A stretch of DNA of 64,000 bases from Novosphingobium album (ex Hu et al. 2023) (GCF_022832385.1 NZ_JALHLE010000004.1:106220-170219), one strand, 5' to 3'; shown: positions 42,155 to 52,175, numbered from the stretch's first letter. Notes: generated by a model not told the origin, from the letters alone. A program made the numbers and translations.

Positions 42155-44920
42155 ATGTCGCTTCGTAAAGAGATTCCGGCCGTCAGGACATCGTCCTGCC
42201 TGGCCATAGCTGCCGCACTTATCGCCACCACTCCGGCGCAGGCGCAGGACGCCCCCGGGCAGTCAGGCGATGCCACGCTTGAAAACGGCGCCATTGTGGT
42301 CACCGGCTACCGCGCCAGCCTGGAAAACGCGATCAACAAGAAGAAGATGGCGGAGCAGATCGTCGAGTCCGTCTCGGCCGAAGACATCGGCAAGCTGCCC
42401 GACGCCTCGATCGCGGAATCGATCGCCCGCCTGCCGGGCCTCACCTCGCAACGCGTGTCCGGTCGTTCGAACTCGATCTCGATCCGCGGCCTGGCCCCGG
42501 ACTTCTCGACCACCCTGCTCAATGGCCGCGAACAGACCTCGACCGGCGACAACCGCGCCGTCGAATACGACCAGTATCCGTCGGAAGTCATCAGCGCCGT
42601 CAATGTCTACAAGACGCCCATGGCCAGCCTGATCGGTCAGGGCCTGTCCGGCACCGTCGATATGCGCACGATCCGGCCGCTGGAAGCGGGCAAGCGCATC
42701 GTCTCGGTCGGCGCCCGTGGTTCCTACGCCGATCTCGGCAAGCTCAACGCGAAGTCCGATGACATGGGCTATCGCATCAACGGCATGTACGTCGATCAGT
42801 TCGCAAACGACACGATCGGCATCACGCTCGGCGCGAGCTACACGGACGAACCCTACCAGATTCAGGAATTCAACGCCTGGGGCTATCCGCAGACGGACGC
42901 CGGCGACTATGTGATCGGCGGCTCGAAGTCCTACAACACGTCGACCAAGCTCAAACGTCTCGGCCTCAACGGCACGCTCGAATGGCGCCCCGATCCGCGT
43001 TTCACCTCGACGATCGACGCGTTCTATTCGAACTTCAAGGACGATCAGATCAAGCGCGGCATCGAACTGCCGCTCTACTGGTCAAGCGCGACGCTGCAGG
43101 ACGGCTACACCGCGACCGACGGCATGGTGACCCAGGGCACTTATGATGGCGTCAAGGGCGTGGTTCGCAACGACGTATTCCAGCGCCACGCCAAGCTCTA
43201 TTCGTTCGGCTGGAACAACGAATGGAAGGGCGACGACGGCTGGAACGCGATGCTGGACATCAGCCATTCGCGCACCGACCGCAACGAACTGACGGTCGAA
43301 AGCTATTCGGGCACGGGCCGCGGCGATACCGGCGCCACCGACACGATCGGCTTCACCAGCGGCGGTTCGGGCACGAACTTCACCCATGGCCTCGACTATG
43401 GCGACTACAATTCGATCCTGCTGACCTCGCCTCAGGGCTGGGGCGGCACCCAGATCGCCACAGACGGGACGACCATCCTGGGCGGCCAGGACGGCTACTA
43501 CAACAACCGCATCGTCAAGGATAAGCTGTGGCAGTACCACATCGAGGTCTCCAGGGATCTCGAAAACAGCTTCTTCAGCAGTATCCAGGCGGGCTGGAAC
43601 TATACCGACCGCTCCAAGTCGCTGGTCCCGGATGAATACTTCCTCGGCCTGACCGCCAACACCGATGGCACCACCAGCGTGGCGATCCCGGAAGCCTATC
43701 AGCTGGGCACCACCAATCTGAAGTACCTCGGTCTGGGGCCCGTCGTCAGCTACGATCCGCTCGCCCTGCTCAAGGACGGGATCTACCAGCTTGTCCCCAA
43801 CCCCTACGGCGACGTTGTGGTGAAGAGCTACTCGATCAGCGAAAAGCTCATGACCGGCTATCTGCAGGCCAACATCAGGAGCATGATCGGCAGTGCGGAG
43901 CTGACCGGCAATATTGGCGTTCAGGCGATCCTGACCGACCAGAATTCGACGGGCGCATCCGCCGTCTATCTGGGCACCAACGACAATGGTTCACCCAATG
44001 TTGGTTCGCTGATCCGCCATGCCTCCACGAAATATACCGACATTCTGCCCAGCCTGAACCTCTCGCTGCGGTTCCCGAATGACTTCGTGATCCGCTTCGC
44101 TGCGGCGCGTGAGACGATCCGGCCGCGCCTTGACGACATGCGCGCCTCGGTCAGCTACGACTACAGCCGCGTGGGCGACGTCGCTTATGTCACGGGCAAA
44201 TCGGGCAATCCCGACCTGCGTCCCTGGCGCGCCAATGCAGTGGATTTGACGTTCGAGAAGTACTTCGGCGCCAAGGGCTACATTGCCGCGCAGTTCTTCT
44301 ACAAGGACCTGAAGAGCTACATTTACACCGCGATCGAGGAGGTGCCGGTCGAAGGGCTCGCACTTTCCAGCCCGGGCGACGGCGTCACGGTCGCGCCCAC
44401 GGGCCTGATCACCATTCCGGTCAACGGCCAGGGCGGTTCGCTCTACGGTGTCGAAGTGGCGGGCACCCTACCGTTCGAAGCCTTCACCTCTGCCCTCTCG
44501 GGCTTTGGCATTACCGGCAGCGCGTCCTATACCGATACGAGCATCCATCCGACTCCGACGACGCCAACCGGCGATCTTCCCGGTTATTCAAAGTGGGTGG
44601 TGAACGGCACCGCCTATTTCGAGAAGGCAGGCTTCAACGCACGCAGCTCGCTGCGCTACCGTTCCAGCTTCATGGGTGAAGTCTCGGGCTTCGCGGCCAA
44701 CCGCGTCCTACGCCGCGCCCAGAGCGAGGCCATCGTCGATGCCCAGATCGGCTATGACTTCCAGCCGGGCAGTTCGCTCGAGGGACTCTCGCTCTACATA
44801 CAGGGCCAGAACCTGACCGACGAACCGTTCGTGACGACGGCTCCCGGCGATAGCCGCCAGATCATCGACTACCAGAGCTATGGCCGCCGGTTCCTGGCCG
44901 GTTTCACCTACAAGTTCTGA
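42155..44920 (+). CDS. TonB-dependent receptor (maltodextrin-type)
   Basis: A 921-residue outer-membrane active transporter. Signal peptide about 1-32 (cleavage near AQA-QD), plug domain from about 45 to 170 with the sphingomonad/Caulobacter-type segment SVSAEDIGKLPDASIAESIA, then a 22-strand barrel ending in FLAGFTYKF. It should bring starch-derived oligosaccharides across the outer membrane using TonB-ExbBD energy. The ATG at 42155 follows CAGGAGAGGA. It leads an operon with halogenase and three glycosidases, after a 210-base gap containing three hairpins. No SusD-like lipoprotein is present. Confidence 0.93.
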   Translation: MSLRKEIPAVRTSSCLAIAAALIATTPAQAQDAPGQSGDATLENGAIVVTGYRASLENAINKKKMAEQIVESVSAEDIGKLPDASIAESIARLPGLTSQRVSGRSNSISIRGLAPDFSTTLLNGREQTSTGDNRAVEYDQYPSEVISAVNVYKTPMASLIGQGLSGTVDMRTIRPLEAGKRIVSVGARGSYADLGKLNAKSDDMGYRINGMYVDQFANDTIGITLGASYTDEPYQIQEFNAWGYPQTDAGDYVIGGSKSYNTSTKLKRLGLNGTLEWRPDPRFTSTIDAFYSNFKDDQIKRGIELPLYWSSATLQDGYTATDGMVTQGTYDGVKGVVRNDVFQRHAKLYSFGWNNEWKGDDGWNAMLDISHSRTDRNELTVESYSGTGRGDTGATDTIGFTSGGSGTNFTHGLDYGDYNSILLTSPQGWGGTQIATDGTTILGGQDGYYNNRIVKDKLWQYHIEVSRDLENSFFSSIQAGWNYTDRSKSLVPDEYFLGLTANTDGTTSVAIPEAYQLGTTNLKYLGLGPVVSYDPLALLKDGIYQLVPNPYGDVVVKSYSISEKLMTGYLQANIRSMIGSAELTGNIGVQAILTDQNSTGASAVYLGTNDNGSPNVGSLIRHASTKYTDILPSLNLSLRFPNDFVIRFAAARETIRPRLDDMRASVSYDYSRVGDVAYVTGKSGNPDLRPWRANAVDLTFEKYFGAKGYIAAQFFYKDLKSYIYTAIEEVPVEGLALSSPGDGVTVAPTGLITIPVNGQGGSLYGVEVAGTLPFEAFTSALSGFGITGSASYTDTSIHPTPTTPTGDLPGYSKWVVNGTAYFEKAGFNARSSLRYRSSFMGEVSGFAANRVLRRAQSEAIVDAQIGYDFQPGSSLEGLSLYIQGQNLTDEPFVTTAPGDSRQIIDYQSYGRRFLAGFTYKF

Positions 44921-44924
44921 TGTG

Positions 44925-44952
44925 GCATCCGGGCCGGTGCCGGCCCGGATGC
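44925..44952 (+). terminator. Hairpin 1 after the TonB receptor
   Basis: A perfect 13-bp GC-rich inverted repeat (44925-44937 with 44940-44952) five bases after the receptor stop. There is no T run behind it, so it is more likely an mRNA-stabilising or Rho-assisted partial terminator than a complete intrinsic terminator. Confidence 0.6.
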
Positions 44953-44962
44953 ATGTGTTGGC

Positions 44963-45001
44963 GGTCCGGGAGGAATCCCTCCTCCTCCCTCCTTCCGGAC
45001 C
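44963..45001 (+). other. Hairpin 2 after the TonB receptor
   Basis: GGTCCGG (44963-44969) pairs with CCGGACC (44995-45001), enclosing a purine-rich GGGAGG that can pair with the following CCCTCC. A second stem-loop in the same leader, weaker than its neighbours. Confidence 0.45.
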
Positions 45002-45003
45002 TG

Positions 45004-45046
45004 GCGGCGGAACCACGACAAGGGACACTTCACGTGGTTCCGCCGC
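45004..45046 (+). other. Hairpin 3 before the halogenase
   Basis: A perfect 14-bp inverted repeat (45004-45017 with 45033-45046) with a 15-base loop, 84 bases before the halogenase start. With hairpins 1 and 2 it makes a tandem structured region between receptor and enzymes. Confidence 0.6.
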
Positions 45047-45130
45047 TGCCTCCCCGTTAAACACGCGGGCAAGAGGAGTGCGAATGTCCGGCGATGACAA
45101 TGCGGCGCCTGTTTCGGGAGATCGGCCAGC

Positions 45131-46642
45131 GTGACGGATACCAGCTTCAGGATCGTGATCCTCGGCGGCGGGACTGCCGGGTGGATGAGCGCAGCGGCCC
45201 TCGCGCGCTTTGCCCCGCCCGGTTATGCGGTGACGTTGATCGAAAGCGACGCGATCGGCACCGTCGGCGTGGGTGAAGCCACGATCCCGCCGATCCGCCT
45301 GTTCAACAATGCCCTGGGCATCGACGAGGCAGAGTTCCTGCGCGAGACCTCGGCCTCCTACAAACTCGGCATCGAGTTCGACGGCTGGCTGCGCGAAGGC
45401 CACAGCTACATGCACGCCTTCGGCACCGTCGGCCGCCAGCACGGACTGCTCCCGTTCCGCCACTACTGGGCACGCGGCGCGGCCATGGGCATCGCCCGGC
45501 CGCTCGGCCACTATTCCGCCAACGAGATCGCCGCGCGCACCGGGCGGATGGCGACGGGCGTCAGCGGCCCCGGCATCCCCGAACTGCCCTGGGCCTATCA
45601 TTTCGACGCGAGCCTCTATGCCGCGTTCCTGCGCCGCCATGCCGAAGGCATGAGCGTAACCCGCCACGAAGGCCGCGTCGCGCAGGTACAGCGGCATGAG
45701 AATGGCGACATCGCCGCCGTCGAAACCGAGGATGGCCGCACATTCGCGGGCGACTTCTTCATCGACTGCTCGGGCTTTCGCGGCGTGCTGATCGAGGAAG
45801 CGCTGCAGACGGGCTACGACGACTGGCGCCAGTGGCTCCCCTGCGACCGTGCAGTTGTGGTGCCCTGCGAAGCCGCCGGGCCGTTCACGCCCTATACCCG
45901 CTCCATCGCCCGCAGCGCCGGGTGGCAATGGCGCATTCCGCTGCAGCACCGCATCGGCAATGGCCTCGTCTATTGTTCGGAATACCTCTCCGACGACGCG
46001 GCCGTACGCACACTGCTCTCCCATCTGGAAGCGCCCACGCAGGCTGATCCCCGCCCGCTGCGCTTCGTGACCGGGCGCCGCCGCAAGACGTGGAACCACA
46101 ATGTTCTCGCGGTCGGCCTGTCGAGCGGGTTCATGGAACCGCTGGAATCGACCTCGATCCACCTGATCCAGTCGGTCATCACGCGCTTCCTCACCGTGCT
46201 GCCGTCCGCCCCCGTGGGCGACGCCGTGCGCGAGGGCTTCAACCGCCGCTGCGCCGAGGACTTCGAGGGCATCCGCGACTTCCTGATCCTGCACTACAAG
46301 GCCAATGCGCGCGAAGGCGAGCCGTTCTGGGATCACTGCCGCACTATGCCCATCCCCGCCTCGCTCGAAGCACGCATCGCCGAATTCCGAGAGGCCTGCG
46401 TGATCCAGCCCGGCACCGACGAACTGTTCACCGAAGTGGCGTGGCTGCAGGTTCTCACCGGACAGGGCGTTATGCCCGAACGCTGGAACCCGATCGCCGA
46501 CGCCCTTTCACCCGAAGACCTCGGCGGTTTCCTCGGCGCGGTGGAGAAGGCCTGCATCGAGACCGTGCGCCCGATGCCCCTGCACCTCGATTTCCTCGCG
46601 GGGCGCTGCGCCCGCCCATCCGCACCGGAGACTGTCCAGTGA
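45131..46642 (+). CDS. Flavin-dependent tryptophan-halogenase family protein
   Basis: A 503-residue FADH2-dependent halogenase-like protein. The FAD motif GGGTAG is at 12-17, the catalytic lysine position is Lys78 (SASYKLGIEF), the halogenase signature W-x-W-x-I-P is at 265-270 (GWQWRIP), and the family glutamate is in GFMEPLESTS. All key features are kept, so it is potentially active, probably on an indole or other aromatic compound; the true substrate is unknown. The start is a GTG at 45131. Its stop overlaps the amylase start as GTGA. Such genes often sit beside TonB receptors in sphingomonads and Caulobacter, for unknown reasons. No flavin reductase is adjacent. Confidence 0.9.
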   Translation: MTDTSFRIVILGGGTAGWMSAAALARFAPPGYAVTLIESDAIGTVGVGEATIPPIRLFNNALGIDEAEFLRETSASYKLGIEFDGWLREGHSYMHAFGTVGRQHGLLPFRHYWARGAAMGIARPLGHYSANEIAARTGRMATGVSGPGIPELPWAYHFDASLYAAFLRRHAEGMSVTRHEGRVAQVQRHENGDIAAVETEDGRTFAGDFFIDCSGFRGVLIEEALQTGYDDWRQWLPCDRAVVVPCEAAGPFTPYTRSIARSAGWQWRIPLQHRIGNGLVYCSEYLSDDAAVRTLLSHLEAPTQADPRPLRFVTGRRRKTWNHNVLAVGLSSGFMEPLESTSIHLIQSVITRFLTVLPSAPVGDAVREGFNRRCAEDFEGIRDFLILHYKANAREGEPFWDHCRTMPIPASLEARIAEFREACVIQPGTDELFTEVAWLQVLTGQGVMPERWNPIADALSPEDLGGFLGAVEKACIETVRPMPLHLDFLAGRCARPSAPETVQ

Positions 46643-48468
46643 ACCGCCCCCTCGCCTCGCTGCTCGCCCTGTCGGTGTCTTTGACCTTGGGCCTGTGCAG
46701 CACCGCCGCGCTCGCCACGCCCGAACAGGACATGCGCGCCCGCACGCCCGATCAGGAAGTGATCTATTTCGTCCTCCCCGACCGCTTCGAGAACGGTGAC
46801 ACCGCCAACGACAAGGGCGGGTTGAAAGGCGGCAAACTGCAGACCGGCTTCGACCCGTCGGACAAGGCCTTCTACCACGGCGGCGACCTCAAGGGGCTGA
46901 CGAACAAGCTCGACTACGTTCAGGGCCTCGGCGCAACGGCGATCTGGGTCGGCCCGGTGTTCAAGAACAAGCCGGTCCAAGGCTCCCCGGGACAGGAGAG
47001 CGCAGGCTACCATGGCTACTGGATCACCGACTTCACGCAGGTCGATCCGCATCTGGGCACCAATGCCGAATTCAAGGCCCTCGTCGACGCCGCCCACGCG
47101 CGCGGGATGAAGGTCTACATGGACATCATCGCCAACCACACCGCGGACGTGATCCGCTACAAGGAAGGCGCGGCGCAAGGCTATCCCTACCGCTCCAAGG
47201 CCGCCTATCCCTTCTCGACGCGCGGCGGCGCTAATGGCCCGGCGATCAACGCGGGTTTCGCGGGAGACGACGATCCCGATCCGGCGAACTGGGCGACGCT
47301 GACCGATCCGTCCTTCGCCTATACCCCCGTGGTGCCCAAGGGCGAGGAGCACGTGAAAGTGCCCGGCTGGCTCAACGATCCCATCTACTACCACAACCGC
47401 GGCAACACCGACTGGAAGGGCGAAAGCGCGCAGTACGGCGATTTCGTGGGGCTCGACGATCTGGCGACCGAGAACCCGCGCGTGATCGACGGCATGATCG
47501 CGATCTACGGCGACTGGATCGACAAGTACGGCATCGACGGCTTCCGCATCGACACCGCCAAGCACGTCGATCCCGCATTCTGGCGCAAGTTCGTGCCCGC
47601 CATGGAAGCAAGGGCGAAAGCACGCGGCATCCCGAACTTCCACATCTTCGGCGAAGTGACGGATGACGACTACGACCCGGCCCTGCTCGCCTCGTGGACC
47701 CGCAACGCCGGGCTGCCCGCCGTGCTCGACTTTTCGTTCATGTGGGCAGTCGTCGACGCGGTCTCCGGCAAGAAGGGCACGGAGGAACTTGCACGGCTGG
47801 ACGATGACGACGCGCTTTATCAGGGCGGCAAGGCCGCCGCGCTGCAACTGCCCACCTTCCTCGGCAACCATGACGCCGGGCGCATCGCCATGTTCATCGA
47901 GAAGGCGAACCCCGGCATCGGCGCCGGTGAACTGCTCGCCCGCGACGAACTGGCCCACGCCATGCTGCTGACGCTGCGCGGCGTGCCCACGATCTATTAC
48001 GGCGACGAACAGGGCTTTGCCGGCACCGGCGGCGACCAGCTTGCCCGGCAGGACATGTTCCCCTCGAAGACCGCGCTCTACGATGCCGAAACGCAGGTCG
48101 GCACCCACGCCACCCCGGCGCAGGACAACTTCGATACGCACCATCCGCTCTACACACTGATCGCGCAGCTTTCCGCCGTGCGCCGCGCGACGCCCGCGCT
48201 GACCGGCGGCGATACGAAGCTTCGCGGCTCGTCCGACAAGCCCGGCCTGTTCGCGGTATCGCGCTTCGATCCGAAAACCGGACAGGAAGTGCTGCTTGCC
48301 TTCAATACTTCGAACCAGCCGCTGGCGGCCTCGGTCGAAGTGGAAGCCCGCTCGCACGCCTTCACCACGCTGGCCGGATGGGCCTGCCCAGCCGCTGCCA
48401 CAGCGCCCGGAAGCATCGCCATCACCCTGCCGCCGCTCGGCTTTACCGTCTGCGCCGCCAACCCCTGA
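46639..48468 (+). CDS. Exported alpha-amylase family protein (GH13)
   Basis: A 609-residue GH13 glycosidase hydrolysing alpha-1,4-glucans. Signal peptide about 1-26 (cleavage near ALA-TP), so periplasmic or surface-exposed. Catalytic nucleophile Asp305 (GFRIDTAKH), acid/base Glu339 (IFGEVTDD) and transition-state Asp412 (GNHDAGR). The GTG at 46639 overlaps the halogenase stop by four bases, which fixes the start. The C-terminal 90 residues form the usual beta-sandwich. Precise specificity (amylase, neopullulanase or cyclomaltodextrinase-like) cannot be decided. Confidence 0.92.
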   Translation: MNRPLASLLALSVSLTLGLCSTAALATPEQDMRARTPDQEVIYFVLPDRFENGDTANDKGGLKGGKLQTGFDPSDKAFYHGGDLKGLTNKLDYVQGLGATAIWVGPVFKNKPVQGSPGQESAGYHGYWITDFTQVDPHLGTNAEFKALVDAAHARGMKVYMDIIANHTADVIRYKEGAAQGYPYRSKAAYPFSTRGGANGPAINAGFAGDDDPDPANWATLTDPSFAYTPVVPKGEEHVKVPGWLNDPIYYHNRGNTDWKGESAQYGDFVGLDDLATENPRVIDGMIAIYGDWIDKYGIDGFRIDTAKHVDPAFWRKFVPAMEARAKARGIPNFHIFGEVTDDDYDPALLASWTRNAGLPAVLDFSFMWAVVDAVSGKKGTEELARLDDDDALYQGGKAAALQLPTFLGNHDAGRIAMFIEKANPGIGAGELLARDELAHAMLLTLRGVPTIYYGDEQGFAGTGGDQLARQDMFPSKTALYDAETQVGTHATPAQDNFDTHHPLYTLIAQLSAVRRATPALTGGDTKLRGSSDKPGLFAVSRFDPKTGQEVLLAFNTSNQPLAASVEVEARSHAFTTLAGWACPAAATAPGSIAITLPPLGFTVCAANP

Positions 48469-48483
48469 CCCCGCAGGATCCCG

Positions 48484-50121
48484 ATGAAACAAGCCCTCCC
48501 CTCGACTTCCCCTGCAACCGGCGCGGCCAGCGAATGGTGGCGCGGCGCCGCGATCTATCAGATCTATCCGCGCAGCTTCCGCGATTCCAACGCAGACGGC
48601 ATCGGCGACCTGCCCGGCATTACCGAACGGCTGCCCTATGTCGCATCGCTCGGCGTCGATGCGATCTGGGTCTCGCCCTTCTACGCCTCGCCCATGGCCG
48701 ATTTCGGCTATGACATTTCGGACTACTGCGCGGTCGATCCGATCTTCGGCACACTGGCGGATTTCGATGCCCTCGTGGCGCGTGCCCGCGAGCTGGGCCT
48801 CAAGGTCATGATCGATCAGGTCTATGCCCATACCTCGGACCAGCACCCGTGGTTCGCCGAGAGCCGCGCCAGCCGCACCAATCCGCGTGCCGACTGGTAC
48901 GTCTGGGCCGATCCCAAGGTGGACGGCTCGCCGCCCAACAACTGGCAGTCCGTGTTCGGCGGCCCGTCGTGGCGCTGGGACGCGCGGCGCGGGCAGTACT
49001 ACATGCACAATTTCCTCGCCGAGCAGCCGCAGCTCAACCTCCACAACCCCGATGTGCAGCAGGCCCTGCTCGATGTCGCGAAGTTCTGGCTGGAGCGGGG
49101 CGTGTCCGGCTTCCGCATCGATGCACTCAACTTCTCGATGCACGATCCCGAACTGCGCAACAACCCGCCCGCGCCGGACGACGGCAAGGCTCGCACCCGC
49201 CCCTTCGATTTCCAGCTGCAGGTGTACAACCAGTCGCACCCGGATATCGTGCTGTTCATCGAGCGCCTACAGGCGCTGATCGCCAGCTATCCTGATACGT
49301 TCTCGCTCGCCGAAGTGGGCGGACGCGAGGCTGCCAGCGAGATGAAGGCGTTCACGCAGGGCGACGAGCGGCTGAACAGCGCCTACGGCTTCAACTTCCT
49401 TTATTCGGAAGTGCTGACGCCCGCTCTGGTGGCCAAGGCGCTCAATTCCTGGCCCGATACGCCCGGCACCGGCTGGCCGAGCTGGGCCTTCGAGAACCAC
49501 GACGCCCCGCGTACCCTCTCGCGCTGGTGTGCGCCCGAGCACATCGAACCCTTCGCGCGGATGAAGGCCATGCTGCTGCTGTCGCTGCGCGGCAATCCGA
49601 TCCTGTTTCAGGGTGAGGAACTGGGCCTGCTGCAGGATGATGTTCCCTTCGAACTGCTGCAGGACCCCGAAGCCATTGCCAACTGGCCGCTCACGCTTTC
49701 GCGCGACGGCGTGCGCACGCCCCTGCCGTGGACCTCGCAGCCTCCCGGCGGCGGGTTCACCGACGGCACGCCCTGGCTGCCGCTGAGCGCGCAGAACCTC
49801 AGCCGCGCCGTCGAGGGGCGGGAGGCCGACAGTGCCTCGCTGCTGCACCTCACGCGCAGCCTGCTGCGCCTGCGCCATGGCAGCGCCGCGCTTTGCAAGG
49901 GTGCCTGCGAGGTCGTGCTCGCGGACGAGGCCCGGCTGGTGCTGCGCCGCACGTTCGAAGGTGAAAACCTCCTCGCGGTGTTCAACATCGGGGCGACCGA
50001 GGAGTCGTGGCCTGCGGACCTGTCCGATAGCGGCACCGCGCTCGCCGCCGTCAATGGCGCCGCCCCGGGCACGCTGCCCGCGTGGGGCGCACTCTGGATG
50101 ATCGAGGGAGACCGGGCATGA
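48484..50121 (+). CDS. Cytoplasmic alpha-glucosidase (GH13, oligo-1,6-glucosidase/maltase type)
   Basis: A 545-residue GH13 enzyme without a signal peptide, so acting on imported maltose or oligosaccharides. N-terminal WWRGAAIYQIYPRSFRDSN is the family signature; catalytic Asp213 (GFRIDALNF), Glu277 (SLAEVGG) and Asp340 (FENHDAPR) are present. The start ATG is 15 bases after the amylase stop and the end overlaps the GH97 gene as ATGA. Confidence 0.93.
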   Translation: MKQALPSTSPATGAASEWWRGAAIYQIYPRSFRDSNADGIGDLPGITERLPYVASLGVDAIWVSPFYASPMADFGYDISDYCAVDPIFGTLADFDALVARARELGLKVMIDQVYAHTSDQHPWFAESRASRTNPRADWYVWADPKVDGSPPNNWQSVFGGPSWRWDARRGQYYMHNFLAEQPQLNLHNPDVQQALLDVAKFWLERGVSGFRIDALNFSMHDPELRNNPPAPDDGKARTRPFDFQLQVYNQSHPDIVLFIERLQALIASYPDTFSLAEVGGREAASEMKAFTQGDERLNSAYGFNFLYSEVLTPALVAKALNSWPDTPGTGWPSWAFENHDAPRTLSRWCAPEHIEPFARMKAMLLLSLRGNPILFQGEELGLLQDDVPFELLQDPEAIANWPLTLSRDGVRTPLPWTSQPPGGGFTDGTPWLPLSAQNLSRAVEGREADSASLLHLTRSLLRLRHGSAALCKGACEVVLADEARLVLRRTFEGENLLAVFNIGATEESWPADLSDSGTALAAVNGAAPGTLPAWGALWMIEGDRA

Positions 50122-52175
50122 AGCCGCTTCACCTGCTGGCCGCCGCCGGCCTTTCGCTGGCGACTGTCACTGCACAGCCCCTCTTCGCGCAGGAGACGCG
50201 GCCCTCCGTCACGGCGACGTCGCCAAACGGCAGCCTCGTGCTCACTGTCACCACCGACAATGACAGCCGCCCCACATGGTCGCTCTCGCGCAAGGGCAAG
50301 CTGCTCATCGCGCCGAGCAAGCTGGGCTTCCTGCTGACCGACGGGCTCAACATGGTGCGCGGATTCCGCATCACGGGCAGCGAGACCGCCAGTCAGGACG
50401 ATACCTGGGAACAGCCCTGGGGCGAGCGCCGCTTCGTGCGCGATCACTACAACGAAGTGACCGTGAAGCTGAAGCAGTCCGAAACGCAGGGTTCGCGCCT
50501 GATGAACCTGCGCTTCCGTCTGTTCGATAACGGCATCGGCTTCCGCTACGAACTGCCGAAGCAGCCCGCGCTCAAGACCATGCGCATCGCCGACGAAGTC
50601 ACCGAATTCGACATCGTCCCCAAGGGCACCGCATGGTGGATCCCCGGCGGCGAATGGAACCGCTACGAGCAGGTCTATCAGAAGACCCCGATCGACGCGG
50701 TCTCCACCGCGCATACCCCGATCACGATGCGCCTCGACGACGGCACGCATCTTTCGTTCCACGAAGCCGCGCTGACCGACTACGCCGGGTACTGGTTCAA
50801 GCGCGCCGAGGGGCAGGACTTCCGCACCACGCTGGCGCCCTCGCCCGATGGCCCGCGCGTCGTGCGCGACCTGCCTTTCGCCACGCCATGGCGCACGATC
50901 CGCATTGCCGACAATGCCGCCGGACTGGTCGAGAACGATCTGGAACTCAATCTCAACGAACCCAACAAGCTGGGCGACGTGAGCTGGTTCAAGCCCGCGC
51001 GCTACATCGGCATCTGGTGGGGCATGATCCGGAGCGACTGGACATGGGCGGAAGGGCCGAAACACGGCGCCACCACCGCCCGCGCCAAGCAGTACATCGA
51101 CTATGCGGCGAAGCACCACTTCGGCGGCGTGCTGGTCGAAGGGTGGAACAAGGGCTGGAACGGCGACTGGTTCGGCCATGGCGATGAATTCAGCTTCACT
51201 CAGCCCACGCCCGATTTCGACATCAAGGCCGTGACAGACTACGCCCGCAAGAAGGGCGTGCGCCTGATCGGCCACCACGAAACCGGCGGCAACATAGCCA
51301 ATTACGAAGCGCAGATGGCTGACGGCTTCGCCTTCTATCACAATCTGGGCGTGAATGTGGTCAAGACCGGCTACGTCGCCGATGCCGGCGGGATCATCGC
51401 GCCGGGCGCCAAACCCGGCGAAAAGCTGATGGAATGGCACGACGGCCAGCGCATGGTGAACAACTACCTCGACGTGGTGAAGACGGCGGCGAAGTATCAT
51501 ATCGCCATCGACAGCCACGAGCCGGTCAAGGACACCGGCCTGCGCCGCACCTATCCCAACTGGGTCGCGCGCGAAGGTGCGCGGGGCATGGAATACAATG
51601 CCTGGGGCCAATTCGCCAACGGCCCGGACCATGAGCCCACGCTGGTCTACACCCGGATGCTTTCCGGCCCGATGGACTACACCCCGGGCGTACTGAGCCT
51701 CGAAGGCGCGAATCATGTGCCGCTGGCCTCGACACTGGCCAAGCAGCTTGGCCTCTACCTCGCGATCTATTCGCCGATCCAGATGGCGGCCGACTTCATC
51801 GAGCAGCTCGACAAGTATCCGCGCGAGATGGATTTCATCTCCTCGGTGCCCACCGACTGGTCGGAAAGCCACCTGATCGCGGGCGAAGTGGGCGACTACG
51901 CAATCTTCGCGCGCAAGGACCGCGCCTCGCAGCGCTGGTTCGTCGGCGGTGTCAATGACGCGACGCCGCGCACGGTTACGCTGAAGTTCGACTTCCTCGA
52001 TCCAGGCAAGACCTACAAGGCCTCGATCTGGAAGGACGGCGAAGGCGCAACCTACCTCACCGAGGCCCGCCACCGCATCGCCTACGACAACCGCACGCTA
52101 CGCAAGGGCGACACGCTGGACGTGTGGCTCGCGCCCGGCGGCGGCACGGCGATCCGGCTCGAACCGGGACGTTGA
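50118..52175 (+). CDS. Glycoside hydrolase family 97 alpha-glucosidase (SusB-like)
   Basis: A 685-residue exported glycosidase. Signal peptide about 1-25 (cleavage near LFA-QE), GH97 N-terminal beta-sandwich (about 30-290), a TIM barrel (about 290-560) with VLVEGWNKGWNGDWFG and the catalytic region HHETGGN, and a C-terminal domain. In Bacteroides SusB the inverting mechanism uses calcium-bound glutamates; conserved acidic residues are visible but I did not map them individually. It releases glucose from maltooligosaccharides in the periplasm. It is the last gene of the operon. Confidence 0.93.
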   Translation: MKPLHLLAAAGLSLATVTAQPLFAQETRPSVTATSPNGSLVLTVTTDNDSRPTWSLSRKGKLLIAPSKLGFLLTDGLNMVRGFRITGSETASQDDTWEQPWGERRFVRDHYNEVTVKLKQSETQGSRLMNLRFRLFDNGIGFRYELPKQPALKTMRIADEVTEFDIVPKGTAWWIPGGEWNRYEQVYQKTPIDAVSTAHTPITMRLDDGTHLSFHEAALTDYAGYWFKRAEGQDFRTTLAPSPDGPRVVRDLPFATPWRTIRIADNAAGLVENDLELNLNEPNKLGDVSWFKPARYIGIWWGMIRSDWTWAEGPKHGATTARAKQYIDYAAKHHFGGVLVEGWNKGWNGDWFGHGDEFSFTQPTPDFDIKAVTDYARKKGVRLIGHHETGGNIANYEAQMADGFAFYHNLGVNVVKTGYVADAGGIIAPGAKPGEKLMEWHDGQRMVNNYLDVVKTAAKYHIAIDSHEPVKDTGLRRTYPNWVAREGARGMEYNAWGQFANGPDHEPTLVYTRMLSGPMDYTPGVLSLEGANHVPLASTLAKQLGLYLAIYSPIQMAADFIEQLDKYPREMDFISSVPTDWSESHLIAGEVGDYAIFARKDRASQRWFVGGVNDATPRTVTLKFDFLDPGKTYKASIWKDGEGATYLTEARHRIAYDNRTLRKGDTLDVWLAPGGGTAIRLEPGR

